Below are positions 31,317 through 43,000 of a stretch of DNA of 64,000 nucleotides, piece after piece (positions within the stretch are counted from its first letter, which is position 1; each line of letters opens with the position of its first letter). A model generated the notes under the pieces. The model saw only the letters and a list, made by a program, of their open reading frames with translations. It was not told the DNA's origin and did no database searches. A program made the translations under genes and the position numbers. Source of the DNA: Diatrype stigma. Its lineage: Eukaryota > Ascomycota > Sordariomycetes > Xylariales > Diatrypaceae. Location: assembly GCA_022225965.2 (NCBI GenBank), contig JAKJXP020000044.1, positions 297,032 through 361,031 of the forward strand, read 5' to 3'.

Positions 31317-33341
31317 TCAAGATCGGCCTCCTTTCTTGTCACCAACAATAGTCCAGCCATCTTCTCCCGGGGAAACAAACTCCCCACTCTCTGATAACTT
31401 CCAACCCTTCAGCTGCAGCTTGCGCCATTCCTCACGGACCTTCAACTTAACGAGGTCGCCAGCTGCCCGCGCATCCTCAGCACTGTCGTGGCCCTCCGGC
31501 ACGCCGTTCTCGTCGGCAACATCCAGCTGGATCTTGCGGCCCAGGTGCATCTCGACCAGGGCCTTAAGCGCGTGGCGGATGGGCAGCCCGCGCTTGTGCG
31601 GGTACAGGAGCACCGTATCGATGACTGTGGGGTGGATAATGCGCACCGAATTCAGGTCATTCTCGATTCCGTGTCCGATGAGCGGCGTTTCAGGACTCAT
31701 GAGCGAGAAAAGGAGATCGCGCGCAGCTTTGGGAGATGGCACAAGCTTTAGTTTGCGCTTGGGAGGTTGGGAGGCATCCGAAGAGGGGATGATGGTAGGC
31801 TTGAAGTCGTCACCGGGTTTCCAGCGTTCAGCGTTAACCATATCTTCTGGTCGCACACCGGAATATCGCGTGTTCAAATCCAGGGTCTCCCCCACTGGCT
31901 GCACGAGGACGTCGATGAGCTCCTCCCCATTAGGCCAAGATACAGCAGTTAATCTGATGAGCTCGATTCCATAAACCGTGTAGCCCATTTCACAGTCAAA
32001 GCTGATTGCTCTATCCGCAGGGACATTGGGGTTAGGTGGCGTTTCTGCAAAATTCAATATGCTGGCCAACCTCTTAGGATCATTCGTCTTAAATACGTGG
32101 GTGGCTCCGGTAGTGCACCCCGCAGACTCTCGATCCTCGACGTTTTGGCAACAACGATACTTTCTTGGGCCCCGTTTGGTACCTGGTACGTGGCTGGCTT
32201 GGTAAAGTTTACCTGGGTGGTGTGTGCAGCTTCCATTACTTGCTAATGCGCCATCCTCTTCTCTTCGACCCGGAAACACTTGGAATCTTCTTGTGCATCT
32301 ATCACAGGTCTCTGTATTACCTGACATTGCGACAGCTTCTCTTGCCTTGCAGATCTCCTCCTCGGAGGGTATAGATGTGATGTAGCCGTACTGTTGCAGG
32401 TCCTCAAGAGGCCAGACAAGCCGTTTCACAAGTTCGACTTCCTGGGGGATAGTCAGCCCAGTAACGATGGGCTGAGATGGATCCGGTGTCTCTTTGGCGT
32501 TATCCTTCTTCGCCTCTTGGAAGTCTCTAGCTCGTTCTTCTCTCCACTGTACGACCGTCATTTTTTTGTATCTCATGATTTGATTCTTCATAGAATTGCC
32601 ATAGACAGAGGCCTTCTTTATAGCGGTGTCTTGCTCTTCATCTAGAATCCGGACGATAAGCTCTTGTTCAGAAAGCACCAATTTGGGTTCTTTGTTGTTC
32701 GGGTCCTTCTTCAACCCATTGTTAAGACGTCTGTATTGATCATGTAGAGCTTTCACTAGCTTAAGTCTCATCTCATGCTGAGCAGGTGACTTCTTAAGTA
32801 GGCGAGGATTAAGGGTCTCTGGCTTCTTTGGTGTTGCTTTGGCAGAGGTTTTCACAACATCGGGTGTTTTTACCGTAGATGTAAGTGATGATGATGTTTT
32901 TGCTGGCGATGCATGCGCCTTCGTCTGACTTGAAGAGGCGGTTTCCTGTTCAACTCGTCGGACAGATGTTTGTGCCTGTATAGTAACAGGTGGCGTGGAA
33001 ATTGATTTTATTGCTGTGGCGGTTTTGCGTTGAGAGGAAGAATCGCTAGATTTCACTTGAGATGGCACGTTTCTGTGTCCAGTCTCGTCATGTCCCTCCT
33101 GTCTCGAAGGGTCGGTACCAACTGGGGATGCATCTTGGGTGAGTTTTAGGCGTTTTCTAGGTCCCTCCTCTCCTGCAGAAGGTGTGTTCTCAGTCGCTTG
33201 ATGGTGTTGTTTTGGCTTGCTAGTAGACTCCTGCTCTGCACGGTTGCGGTCCTGACCATGACTGAAGAGGCATTGGAATGCAGTGCATTTGTCACCAGCA
33301 GGACACGGAAGATGTTTAAGCGATGATAGTGGGCCGGACAT
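31317..33341 (-). CDS. REX3: RNA exonuclease REX3-like, DEDDh family
   Basis: An intronless frame of 674 residues. The N-terminus has a CCCH-type zinc finger (C13, C19, C24, H28 in PCPAGDKCTAFQCLFSH). A low-complexity, Ser/Thr/Lys-rich linker spans about 35-180. A cysteine cluster (ETCDRCTRRF, SCTHHPGKLY, KYRCC) lies before the exonuclease domain. That domain starts at about residue 445: SFDCEM gives the first D and E (449, 451), GHGIENDLNSVR the second D (about 579), and HDSAEDARAAGD the H and last D (about 631-637). The DEDDh set is complete. REX family enzymes trim the 3' ends of RNAs such as MRP RNA and small nucleolar RNAs. Assignment to REX3, rather than REX1 or REX4, rests on the N-terminal CCCH finger plus C-terminal domain. 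Confidence 0.88.
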   Translation of the reverse strand: MSGPLSSLKHLPCPAGDKCTAFQCLFSHGQDRNRAEQESTSKPKQHHQATENTPSAGEEGPRKRLKLTQDASPVGTDPSRQEGHDETGHRNVPSQVKSSDSSSQRKTATAIKSISTPPVTIQAQTSVRRVEQETASSSQTKAHASPAKTSSSLTSTVKTPDVVKTSAKATPKKPETLNPRLLKKSPAQHEMRLKLVKALHDQYRRLNNGLKKDPNNKEPKLVLSEQELIVRILDEEQDTAIKKASVYGNSMKNQIMRYKKMTVVQWREERARDFQEAKKDNAKETPDPSQPIVTGLTIPQEVELVKRLVWPLEDLQQYGYITSIPSEEEICKAREAVAMSGNTETCDRCTRRFQVFPGRREEDGALASNGSCTHHPGKLYQASHVPGTKRGPRKYRCCQNVEDRESAGCTTGATHVFKTNDPKRLASILNFAETPPNPNVPADRAISFDCEMGYTVYGIELIRLTAVSWPNGEELIDVLVQPVGETLDLNTRYSGVRPEDMVNAERWKPGDDFKPTIIPSSDASQPPKRKLKLVPSPKAARDLLFSLMSPETPLIGHGIENDLNSVRIIHPTVIDTVLLYPHKRGLPIRHALKALVEMHLGRKIQLDVADENGVPEGHDSAEDARAAGDLVKLKVREEWRKLQLKGWKLSESGEFVSPGEDGWTIVGDKKGGRS

Positions 33342-34611
33342 GATACAAATGCTGCTACTGATGCCAAGGAAAGGAGAAAAGGACAGCAGAACGAAATTGT
33401 TCCGATATCACGTTGTTCTTTTGGAGTGATGACAGAAGGGTTGTGGCCCGATCGAAGGCGTTGATGTTATCAAGCAGCTGTATCAGGTAAGTTGCAACCA
33501 TTGACAGGTACTTCGTATGCAGGTAGCTATCAAGCTGTCAATAGAGAGCTGCCGATAAAGGATACCTAAGCGCTGGCCCACTCAAATATCCCTAACGTGG
33601 GCTGCTCGCAGGTGCTATTATGGACGGTGCAGATGGATATTCTTATGAATCAAATATTCGCGCAACCCAATGTTGATTTCTTGAAAGATGGGCGAGCTGG
33701 CGAAATCAATCCGCAGACGTTGATGGATGATGAACATGGGAAAGTCCCGTGTTGCGGAGCCCAGACCAACCTAGACAACTGACAGAGAGGTACCGAATCA
33801 GTAAGCAGGGCAGGCAGGTTAAAGCTGGAGCTACAGGTGTCCTTCTGTGGTCCGTGCCCAGCGCTGAGAGTTCTGCGGGAAGGAACAATGGGCCAACTTA
33901 TCGAGGGCAATACACAAGTTCCAAAGCTTGATATGTGTTGATGTATAGCTTTAACCAGTTCCTCATTTCTCTCACGAGGTTATATCAGGACCTAGCAAAC
34001 ATGGATTTCGAAAGAAATCTAGTTGTATTTCCGGTGTGTTTCCTACCAATGGGAAGTAGTATCCGTATGCCAAATTGCCTGATTGGGTTGATCTAGCAGC
34101 TTTACCACCTAAACTTGGGCGAACTATAGCGGCCTAGTTAGCTATTGAGTTCAACCTTAGCACCTACTACTAGGTGTAATTAGGCCATGTCGCCCAGGCT
34201 AACCTGTTGCAGCAGCATACCTACCTACCTGTAGGTATCATCAAATCGTTATGTGAGGCCTCATAGATACCATCCAATGTGCCACAAAGACTACCGAACT
34301 ATTGGACTATTTCAAACTTCGCCATGTACAATTCCATGATATAGCAAACAATTTTGGCTCAGAGACATCGAAAAGACAAGAAGATGTTGTGGAATCAGTG
34401 CATCTACGTATCTACGTAGGCTGTATGATCCAGCACTTGTTGTAATTAACTTGTTGTAGCAAATAGTGCATCAAATACACCTAGGCCTAGACTAAAACCG
34501 TGGCAGCTATGAAGTATGAGGAGTGATATGCATGTGTCCGTGGCATTGTCATGATCCATCCTTTTTAGCCTTCTTATACTCTTTCATCTTCAATCAGCCC
34601 AATCAGGCCGG
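33342..34611. other. Intergenic region upstream of REX3
   Basis: REX3 promoter on the left, 3' flank of the F-box gene on the right. TACCTACC/GGTAGGTA-type tetranucleotide runs occur near 34215-34240. Open frames around 33597-33931 overlap on both strands and show no family character. Confidence 0.45.
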
Positions 34612-35478
34612 TCAAAACACGAAGTAAGGCTTTGGTCCTTGCCATGGAAACAACGTCAGGGGGTTCTTGCCGATAGGATGTGGAATCCATGCTTCCCGCT
34701 CCAGGTTCACATCGCACCCACTCCCACCTGACACGGAGAGAATGGCAGCTTGCCTAGAGGGCTCGCCCGATTCTACCAACTCCTCATCGTCCGCAATGAA
34801 GCACTCGTACTCGACCAGCGCGTCATAGCTACGCAGTCGTTTGCCCAGCAGAAGCTCCCAGCATCCTGTGTCGCATCCATAGGTGACGCCTTCGGACAGC
34901 AGCAGATCGTAGAACATACCCATCGTCAGGCCGGAGCTGGGAATGTCGACCTGGCAGTAGTCCACCGTGTCTCTGGTGCCGTCGGAAGTAGAATAGGTCT
35001 TCACCAGATCCAGATGTGTTATGGGAGCACAGCCGATCGTCACGCTCATAGCCCGCCAGCTGGCTTCCGGTCGAAGATATGACGACCGCTTCATTTCGTC
35101 TTGCGCCCAGGAGAGTTGGCGGAAGGGGAGCGTATGGTCCCCGTCTAAGGTGAGAAATACGAGCCGTTGCCTATCCTTCGTAGTAAGGGCGTCTGCCGAG
35201 TGGAAGAGCCCCCTGAACTTGGACTGCCAGAGTGGGTGTATTCGAGGCGACCCTGCCCATTGTGACCTGCGCTCCCAGCCCCTATTCTCCCTGCTGGATA
35301 GGGCATCTTGAACGATAGAACGGAATTGCCTGTTTGTGCGTTGTGACAGGATCAATGATTGAAGGTCGATTATCTTGAGCCAGTCCAGAATTAGGACAAA
35401 TGCTTCCGTCGGAAGGTCATGAAACCCCGCCATCGTGCCAACCCTCCTGACGACCAAACGCCGTTGACGCGGGTCCAA
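34612..35478 (-). CDS. F-box domain protein
   Basis: An intronless frame of 288 residues. An F-box-like helix set lies at about residues 19-60: FHDLPTEAFVLILDWLKIID, then LILSQRTNRQFRSIV. The remainder shows no repeat. Aromatic and acidic patches (CWELLLGKRL; YECFIADDEELVE) resemble other fungal F-box-only proteins. A second ATG 45 nt downstream (MAGFHDLP) is as plausible a start as the first, since little protein precedes the F-box. Its 5' end lies about 400 bp from the RIP-mutated element, yet its coding sequence shows no sign of C-to-T decay. Confidence 0.75.
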   Translation of the reverse strand: MDPRQRRLVVRRVGTMAGFHDLPTEAFVLILDWLKIIDLQSLILSQRTNRQFRSIVQDALSSRENRGWERRSQWAGSPRIHPLWQSKFRGLFHSADALTTKDRQRLVFLTLDGDHTLPFRQLSWAQDEMKRSSYLRPEASWRAMSVTIGCAPITHLDLVKTYSTSDGTRDTVDYCQVDIPSSGLTMGMFYDLLLSEGVTYGCDTGCWELLLGKRLRSYDALVEYECFIADDEELVESGEPSRQAAILSVSGGSGCDVNLEREAWIPHPIGKNPLTLFPWQGPKPYFVF

Positions 35479-35874
35479 CCATTCGATCGCAGGGAACTTG
35501 TAGTGGGAAATGGTAGAAGCAGCTGGAGCTGAAGACGGGATTGATGAGACTCAACGGATGACCACGGGCCGCCACGGTTTTAAGGTGGGTCTTGGGACGA
35601 TAAGCAGCTGCCCAGTATCGTACCTGAAAAGGGAGGTGGTATCCCTGATTAGCTGATGATGTCATAAACACCTCTCATCAATATAACACCGAGCAGTTGC
35701 TTCGAAACACAACCTAAGCAACTACCTACTTGACTGTTACAATAATGAAGCATCAAGAGAAACCATAGCTTCTTTTCTGTATATGTTGATCAAAATATTT
35801 CATATGAAATATGTACTCAGATTAATACGGGCGGTTCATTTGTTAATTCTACCTATGTCGATTCCCCTTGAAGC
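35479..35874. other. Promoter region of the F-box gene, up to the mobile element
   Basis: About 400 bp of normal base composition. No gene. Composition changes abruptly at 35875. Confidence 0.55.
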
Positions 35875-35905
35875 TATCTTAGGGCGCAGGGGGGTGTTTT
35901 AAAAA
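35875..35905 (+). repeat. Left terminal inverted repeat
   Basis: Thirty-one bases starting TATCTTAGGGCGC, then A, six G and TGTTTTAAAAA. It matches the reverse complement of 50140-50170 at 30 of 31 positions. The single difference (A here, G there) is a transition such as RIP makes. Weaker similarity continues about 25 bp inward. The first TA may be target-site duplication rather than repeat. Confidence 0.92.
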
Positions 35906-37960
35906 TAGTGTTAGCGGGGGTATTTAGGGGTTAAGTTTTTTTTTCCGTGAAATTGCTTCCTTTATTCCGTTTGGGTTTATTAGATCGTTTAAGCGCATTA
36001 TGTATTTAAAAGGAAGAATATGTTAGGGGTCGAATATAATGTGGGTTTAACGTTTTTTGCTAAATTAAAATTATTTTAACTGAAAATAATTTTAAATTAA
36101 ATTCCGCTTAATTATCGGAAAACTCTTTTAATCCGTAAGAACTTTATAGCGACGAAATTGTTTTAATTGCATTAATAATTAGTAATTTAAACTTAATTGT
36201 TATTTAATAATGCTTTATTATTAAAATGTTATTGGTTTTCGAAAATAATTGCTGTAAAATATTAATAACGGCGAATAATATTATGTTTATATTAAATGTA
36301 TTTATGCGGTTAAATTTATTTTGGTATTGTTATATTTTTTTTTCGGTATTAAAGTATTTAATTTGCATATTGGTTTAATATAAAAACCCATAATTAGTAA
36401 AATACGTTATTTATTGTAATATATTTTAATTTAGCTAATAATATTTATTATAACATTTTAATTATTGCGGTAAATAATTTATGAATTCCGATTAACTTAT
36501 TACGAAAGGCAGAATATTTAATTTTAAATATAGGTTTATTATAAAATCTTATAGTTACGATTTTAAGATGTTATCGTTAATTGATAAAGTTAATTAAACG
36601 GTATTTCGTAGTTAATATATATATTTCAGCCTTTTTAATAAGGGGGTGCCGTAAAAAACCGATTTCCGCCCGTTATTTAAGGGGTTTTTATAACGCGCGG
36701 AATATAAAATATCGCAGTTATATCGGATATTTTATGCCGGTGCCAAAAGTATTTAATGGCCGGTGCTAAAAATATTTAATAGTCGGTGCTAAAAATATTT
36801 AGTGCGAATAATCGTTGCGATATTTTATGGTGTTAAGAAAGTATTAAAAAAATGTCGGCATTTATGTCGTACGGCTTTGTTGATTTTGGCATTAATCGAT
36901 AACGGCAAAACCGGAGATTCCTATTAATATATTATTTTTTAATTAATATCCGTAAGTCGTAATGAAATAAAAGTAAGGTTTTTATTTTACCAGTTTTGGT
37001 TATATTTATTTATTTGGTATTATTAAAAAAGGCAAATAGCGATGCGATACGTTAATAAGGTTTTCCGTTGCTTGCTGCTAAATAAAAAACGTATAAGACA
37101 TGTATTTCGTATCGTATATAAATACGAAAATATTAATATACCGCTAAAAAGGGCTATTTATTTGAAATATATATAATAAATAATACTTATTTATTAATAA
37201 ATATATATATTATATTTGCGTATTATTTATACGTAATTTTAAACGTTTATTATATATGTATAGGAATATTTATTATAATTAATAAAAATATTAATATTTA
37301 TGACGTTAAATTATATACTTAATAGCGTTGGCGTATTTAGTCGTTCCGTTAATTCTGTTAAATATTAAATGATTTATAAGTTATTATAAAATCCAGGGAT
37401 TAAACGTAATAACGATTATATAATTCGTACCATTAAGGAATGTAAATGGCAATATTAATGCATATCCATTATATAATATTAAATAATAGAAAATAACGAA
37501 AATTTATAACGCATATAGGATTATGTATATGGATAATTTCGATAAAGGGAATATGTTTTAAGATAAATCGGATTAAAAGAAAAGGATATTCTTAAAAAAA
37601 AGCATAAGTATATTTTAAAGAAAACGCGTTATAATAAAAAACAATACGTCCTAAAAAAAAAGGACGCCTTAAAAAAGAAAACGACGCTATAAATAAGGAA
37701 AAAAATTAATATTAAATAAGGAAACGCGTTATAATAAGAAAAAATACGTTTTAAAAAAAATGCGTTATAATATAAAGAAATACGTTTTGGACAAAAACCA
37801 ATATGCTACGAAGAAATACCATGGTATTAAAAAAAAAAAACGCGTCATAATAAAAAAAACAAGCCTTAAAAACGAAAATAAGCTTTGAAAAAAAAAAAAA
37901 AAAGGATATAAGTATCGTTAAAAACGTATAACGATAAAGATAATAAATAAGCATTATCTT

Positions 37961-38073
37961 TAAAATATTAATCCTAACCGGAGATTATTTTATAAAGATA
38001 ATGTAATACGGAAATTATATCCAGAAATTCAGGCTTGGGAAATACCTTAAGCGTTTTCGCCTGCGATTAGTCG
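37961..38073 (+). repeat. Internal inverted repeat, left arm
   Basis: This 113-bp segment is about 80% identical to the reverse complement of 47913-48026, with one single-base indel. Shared blocks include AATACGGAAATTA, TCCAGAAATT, AGGCTT and GCCTGCGATTA. Many differences are transitions. The pair encloses 10.07 kb including the Rep-helicase relic, so these could be the ends of an inner element nested in the outer one. Confidence 0.85.
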
Positions 38074-38138
38074 AACCCGCTGCGTTCGCTCTGGCGACTG
38101 GTCGAACCAGCTAGCTCCGTTTTGCCAGCCAATTAATC
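38047..38138. other. GC-richer islet inside the AT-rich element
   Basis: About 90 bp of near-normal composition amid very AT-rich DNA, starting within the internal repeat. It contains GTCGAACC twice and CTGGTCGAACCAG, a 5-bp-stem palindrome, plus TGGCGACTGG and TTTGCCAGCC. It contains few CpA sites, which may be why it escaped RIP. It could be a structured terminus or a protein-binding site of the element. Confidence 0.5.
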
Positions 38139-38391
38139 TTTATTCCTTATAAGTACTATATATAAACAATAACAAAATCCATTTGTTTTATACGTACGGT
38201 TAATAATATTATTACATTTCCGGATTTTATTTAAATTTATTTTAATTTATCCGTAATTTGCTTTAATTTGCTTTAATTTGTTTATAACCTTTCCGTAATT
38301 TGCCTTAATTTATCCGTATATTTTATTATATTACTAAATTATTTTAGCTTTTTTTAGAAATTTCTTTATTTTTCTTTGCAATCCATTCGTA

Positions 38392-38685
38392 ATATATTAT
38401 GATTTTTTTATTTTTATTTGCAATTTATTTATAATGCATTACGATCTTTTTATTTTTATTCGTAATCCATTTGCAATGCATTACGATCTTTTTATTTTTA
38501 TCCGCAATTTATTCGCAATACATTACGATCTTTTTATTTTTATCCGTAATCCATCCGTAATATATTACGATCTTTTTATTTTTATCCGCAATCCATTTGC
38601 AATGCATTACGGCCTTTTCGAATTTTATACGCGACTTATTTGCAATACGTTATGGCCTTTTCGAATTTTACGTACGACTTATGCA
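38392..38685. repeat. 42-bp minisatellite, seven copies
   Basis: Copies start at 38392, 38434, 38476, 38518, 38560, 38602 and 38644. The core reads CATTACGATCTTTTTATTTT followed by ATCCGTAATCCATTTGCA-like sequence. The last two copies have diverged (GGCCTTTTCGAATTTTA). Forty-two bases is fourteen codons, and the plus frame stays open over several units (HYDLFIFIRNPFA repeats), though the AT-rich content makes real coding doubtful. Partial, more diverged copies precede it from about 38350. Confidence 0.85.
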
Positions 38686-39029
38686 TAATTCTTTTAAATT
38701 TTATACGTAACCTTTTCGTTATAATATAACGCATTATAAGTTTTTCGAAACCTATTTGCGGCCTATATATAACCTTTTCGAATTTTATTAATATAAATTA
38801 TTTTACGAATTCCAAGATTTATTATGCTTATTAATAGTTTTAGTTATTAAATTAATTTATTTATAAGCGATATTCGCATATTTTTATTTAAAAATGCCTT
38901 TTTTATCGCAATTACATTTTACAAAACATATATATGCTTATGTTTTTATTTCGAATTAATATTAACTTTATTTTATTATATAGGCATTTTATTTTTATAC
39001 CGCAATAAATAATCTTTTTCGTATTACCT

Positions 39030-39620
39030 TTAAATATACGGTTTTTTAATTTTCTGGTCCTTTTTAATTTGGTCCTTTTTAATTAGCTCCTTTTTAGTTA
39101 GCTCCTTTTTAACTAGCTTCTTTTTAACCAGCTCCTTTTTAGCCAACTCCTTTTTAGCCAGCTCTTTTCCAGCCAGCTCCTTTTTAACCAGCTCCTTTTC
39201 AGCCAGCTTCTTTTTAACCAATTCCTTTTTAGCCAGCTCTTTTTTAGCCAGCTTTTATTTAGCCGGCTTCTTTTTAATTAGTTCCTTTTTAATTGGCTCT
39301 TTAGTCTTTGGCTTTTTAGCAGCCGGCTCCTTTTTAGCCAGCTTTTTTTTAATTAGCTTTTTAATAGCTGGCTTCTTAATAGGTAGCTTTTTAATAAATG
39401 GCTCTTTAATAGGTGGTTTATTAATTTTTGGCTTATTAATTTTTGGCTTTTTAATAGCTAACTTATTAATTTCTAGATTTTCAATAGCCAGCTTTTTAAT
39501 TTCAGCCCTTGGCCCATTTTTATTCGATTTTTTATTCTTTAATAATTTAATTACGCCATTTACTTAAATCCAATCGACGTCGCATAAATTTAATTTACAA
39601 AGTGCTTAGCAATATATATC
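39030..39620 (-). pseudogene. Relic of a lysine-rich pentapeptide-repeat frame
   Basis: A 15-bp unit (on the plus strand TTTTTAGCCAGCTCC) is repeated with variation over about 39050-39480. On the minus strand it reads as KELAK/KKELV pentapeptides, more than 25 of them, continuing from a less regular Lys/Pro-rich part (EPAAKKPKTKEP, KPKINKPPIKEPF). The frame is open apart from a TAA at about 39259 that a C-to-T change of CAA would make. A long, highly basic, low-complexity protein would suit nucleic-acid binding, but this is inference. It lies upstream of, and divergent from, the Rep-helicase relic. Confidence 0.55.
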
Positions 39621-40081
39621 ATCGTAATAAATAGGTTTAAAATAATTTATTTCGTATAGCTGCCGCTTGTTTTAAATAACATATTATTTAACGAAATTAC
39701 CGGTTGCAGCGACGTTATTAAAAAAAGCCGTTATAAATCCCGATATTATTTAATTTACGGGCCAAATTAAATTTTAATAACGATACGTTTTAATTAAATT
39801 TAAAAAACGAATCGACATTATAAATTCCTTTTTAAGTTTAACTTTATTTTATTTTTAATTATTATTTGCCTTTTTTATTTTTTATTATTTTAAGCTTTTT
39901 AAATCCATTAATAAAACAATTTTCCAATTTAATATTATTAAAAATACGGTTACGTTAATATATTTAGCTTGCTTTTTTGTCGTTTTTATTATTCTTTAAT
40001 CCGATTATGGCATTATTTATTCTTTAATTACGTAATAAGCCGCGTAATAAGCCGCATAATCGCCCGCCTAATCGGGTTATT

Positions 40082-43000
40082 CGAATTATTCGTATTTCTA
40101 TTTCGATTGGTTATTACGTAACGCTTAAACGTATATTAACGTTAATATTAAAACCAACGCCATAATTTTTTCAGCTGCAATATATTAGCTTTAATCGTAA
40201 TTTACAGGCCTCTTTCGATCCTTCGTTTTTTTTACTTTCCAAGCAAATTCGAATGCGGAAACGAAAACGATCCCGAATATATAATTATGCGTTTCTTCGA
40301 ATAATTAAACGTAAATAACGGCAATAAATTCGACTTTTAAAACATTATAATTTCGACGAAAAGCCGATATAATATAAAGGCAATAATTAAAAACTTACGT
40401 TATTTCTTAAAAACGCAATTATTAAAAGGCGATTCGACGAAGCCTTAAAAGCGGAGCAGATATATTTTTGCCCGCGTTATTAATATAAATAATTCGACGT
40501 TAAGTTATTAAATACAAATATTTATATTACTTATTAAATAAAAAATAATAAGAAATTAATAAACGAATCTTTTTATTTTTTTGCTAGCAATAATTTGGAT
40601 TTTGGCGACGTTTTTTTCTGGCTTATTCCGTTTAAAGCAATCGAGAAACTATTTATTATAAAAATTCATATTGCAATTAATGTTTTTATTATTCGTCTTA
40701 TTATTATATAATTTAATTAATTAATTAATCTTTTATAGGTTCGTAATTAACAATATAAATATACGGGATATATTATGTACTTTTTGCATAATATTAGCAA
40801 GGTATATAACGAATTGCCTTTATTTTTAAAGCATTTCGACATAATTTTTTTTCGTCCTAAAAATACCGACAATGTTCCAAAAATAAAACGTTAATTTCGC
40901 CGGCGGTTTCGTATTTATCCCCAAGCTATATATATATAACTGAACTTTTATTTTGCAAATTATCCGGATTATATAAATTTTATATTAAATCATTATAATT
41001 TATTTCAATTATTTAAAAATAATAATATTTACGATTTACTTAATATTTATAAAACGAATAAAATATATATAACGGTAAATTCAAATGCGAATTTCGTAAA
41101 TAAAGCTATTTTAAAAAATATCGATATATATAATAAAACGGCGGTTTTTAATTTATTTATTAAAACATTTAAATTAAACCGCTTAAAAAAAAATAATAAA
41201 AATAATCCGTCGTTTCCGAAATCGAATATATCGTTATAAGCAATTTAATTAAACGCTATTTATTATTTCTTAATGCCATTTATACGGTAAACCCCTTTTA
41301 ATGAATTCAATTAATCCTGTATTTTATTTTTTCTTACGTATCTTATATTTTACCCTTATAATAAGGCCGACTTTATTAAGCTTTAATAGCGTATTATTAA
41401 ATATTAAGATTATTTTAATTATGTTATGCATTAAAAAAATAATCGCTTTATTAAGCATTATATTTTTCGATATATTATATTAAATACTTTAATACATAAA
41501 TAAGTCCGTAATTATAACCGTTATTTTACGAATAAGGAATTTAATTCGCCCATTTTTAAGCGCCAATTATAAAAAGCTTTTAAAGATCCGGATAAATTTA
41601 AGGCATAAGTTATTTTTAATTGTATTATCCGGTTTGTAAGTATTATTAAAAGCATTCGTTTCTTTTAATATAAGCATCGGCAAAAATTAAAAGCCTTTTT
41701 TTATTATTTAAAGCTGCCGTTTGCGTTTATTATTTTAAATCCGGCAAATCTTTATTAATAAAACTTATACCGTTATATGCTTAAATTTAATCGATAGAAG
41801 CAATTAAACGAATATAAACGAATAAACTTATTTCGGCGCTTATTACGTAAAAATCCTTATATTATTGCGTAGCATTTTTTTTTTCGGACTACCTTATTTC
41901 GAAAAATCGTATTGGCGGAAAAATTTAATTTCGGTAATTTTTGGTATCGCTTCGAATAGCAAAATCGTAATAACGGTTACGTTTATGGATTATATTAATT
42001 TAAAAATAATCCCTTTCCGGATATGGATATATAAAAAGGTCGAAATATATACGCCAAAATTTGGAGCTATTATATTATTGCCATAAATCCTAAGCCTTAA
42101 AAAATCGGCCGCGGCGATACGAATAATAACCCGTTATGTATTAATCCTTTTTATACGAAACTTACGTAATAATAATTAAATAACATCGTAAATCGCTATT
42201 AGCGTTATAAATATTTTATTACGTATTATCTTCGAATTACCAAAAAAGCGGCTAACGAAATTCGGAAAAAAGGCGAAAAATTGTTAAATTCCGTTTGTCG
42301 TTTTAATTTTTTACGCTTTATACGAAACGAATCTCGCGTTATTAAAATAAAAAATAAATTTTGGTAATTATTTAATGCCGTACGTAATAATATTTATTTT
42401 AACCAATTTAATTTATTAATAATTATGTCGTAACTAGTTAATACGAATATTTCTTTATATATTAGCAATGCGGCTATTATTAATTATATAGCCAAATATT
42501 ACGGCAAATCCGAATAATAATTTGTTATATATACTTAAATTGCCCAGTTTATTTTGCCGCATATAATTAATAATAACCTTATATTTTCGTTTATTTTTAA
42601 GCTTATAAATAAACTTATCGGAAAAAAGGATTATTTTATTTAAAAGGTTTATTATTATTTGTTATAGCTTTCTTTATAAGAAAATAATCGTATAATACGC
42701 AACGTCGATTATCGCTTTTTTAAAAAGCATATCCGAATTTTGAACCTTAATGGCGAAAGCGACGAAATTAAAAAAAGCGCTATAGCTTAGGAAAAGTATA
42801 AACAAAAAAATGCACATATAAAATACGTTTCGTATTTCGAATTCGTCGAGCGCTGGAATTTTAAAAGTTAGGACTTTAAGAAATGATATATTATTAATGC
42901 ATAACCTAAAATATTAAATTATTTCCTTCGTTATAAGCCTATTCGAATTTATTAGCAATTCTTTAATTTTTATCGAATAAAGCTATTATTAAATTATTTA

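Noticed and set aside
38090..38150. CRISPR-like or tRNA-like repeats in the GC-richer islet
   Set aside because: Only two GTCGAACC occurrences with no regular spacing, and fungi do not carry CRISPR arrays.
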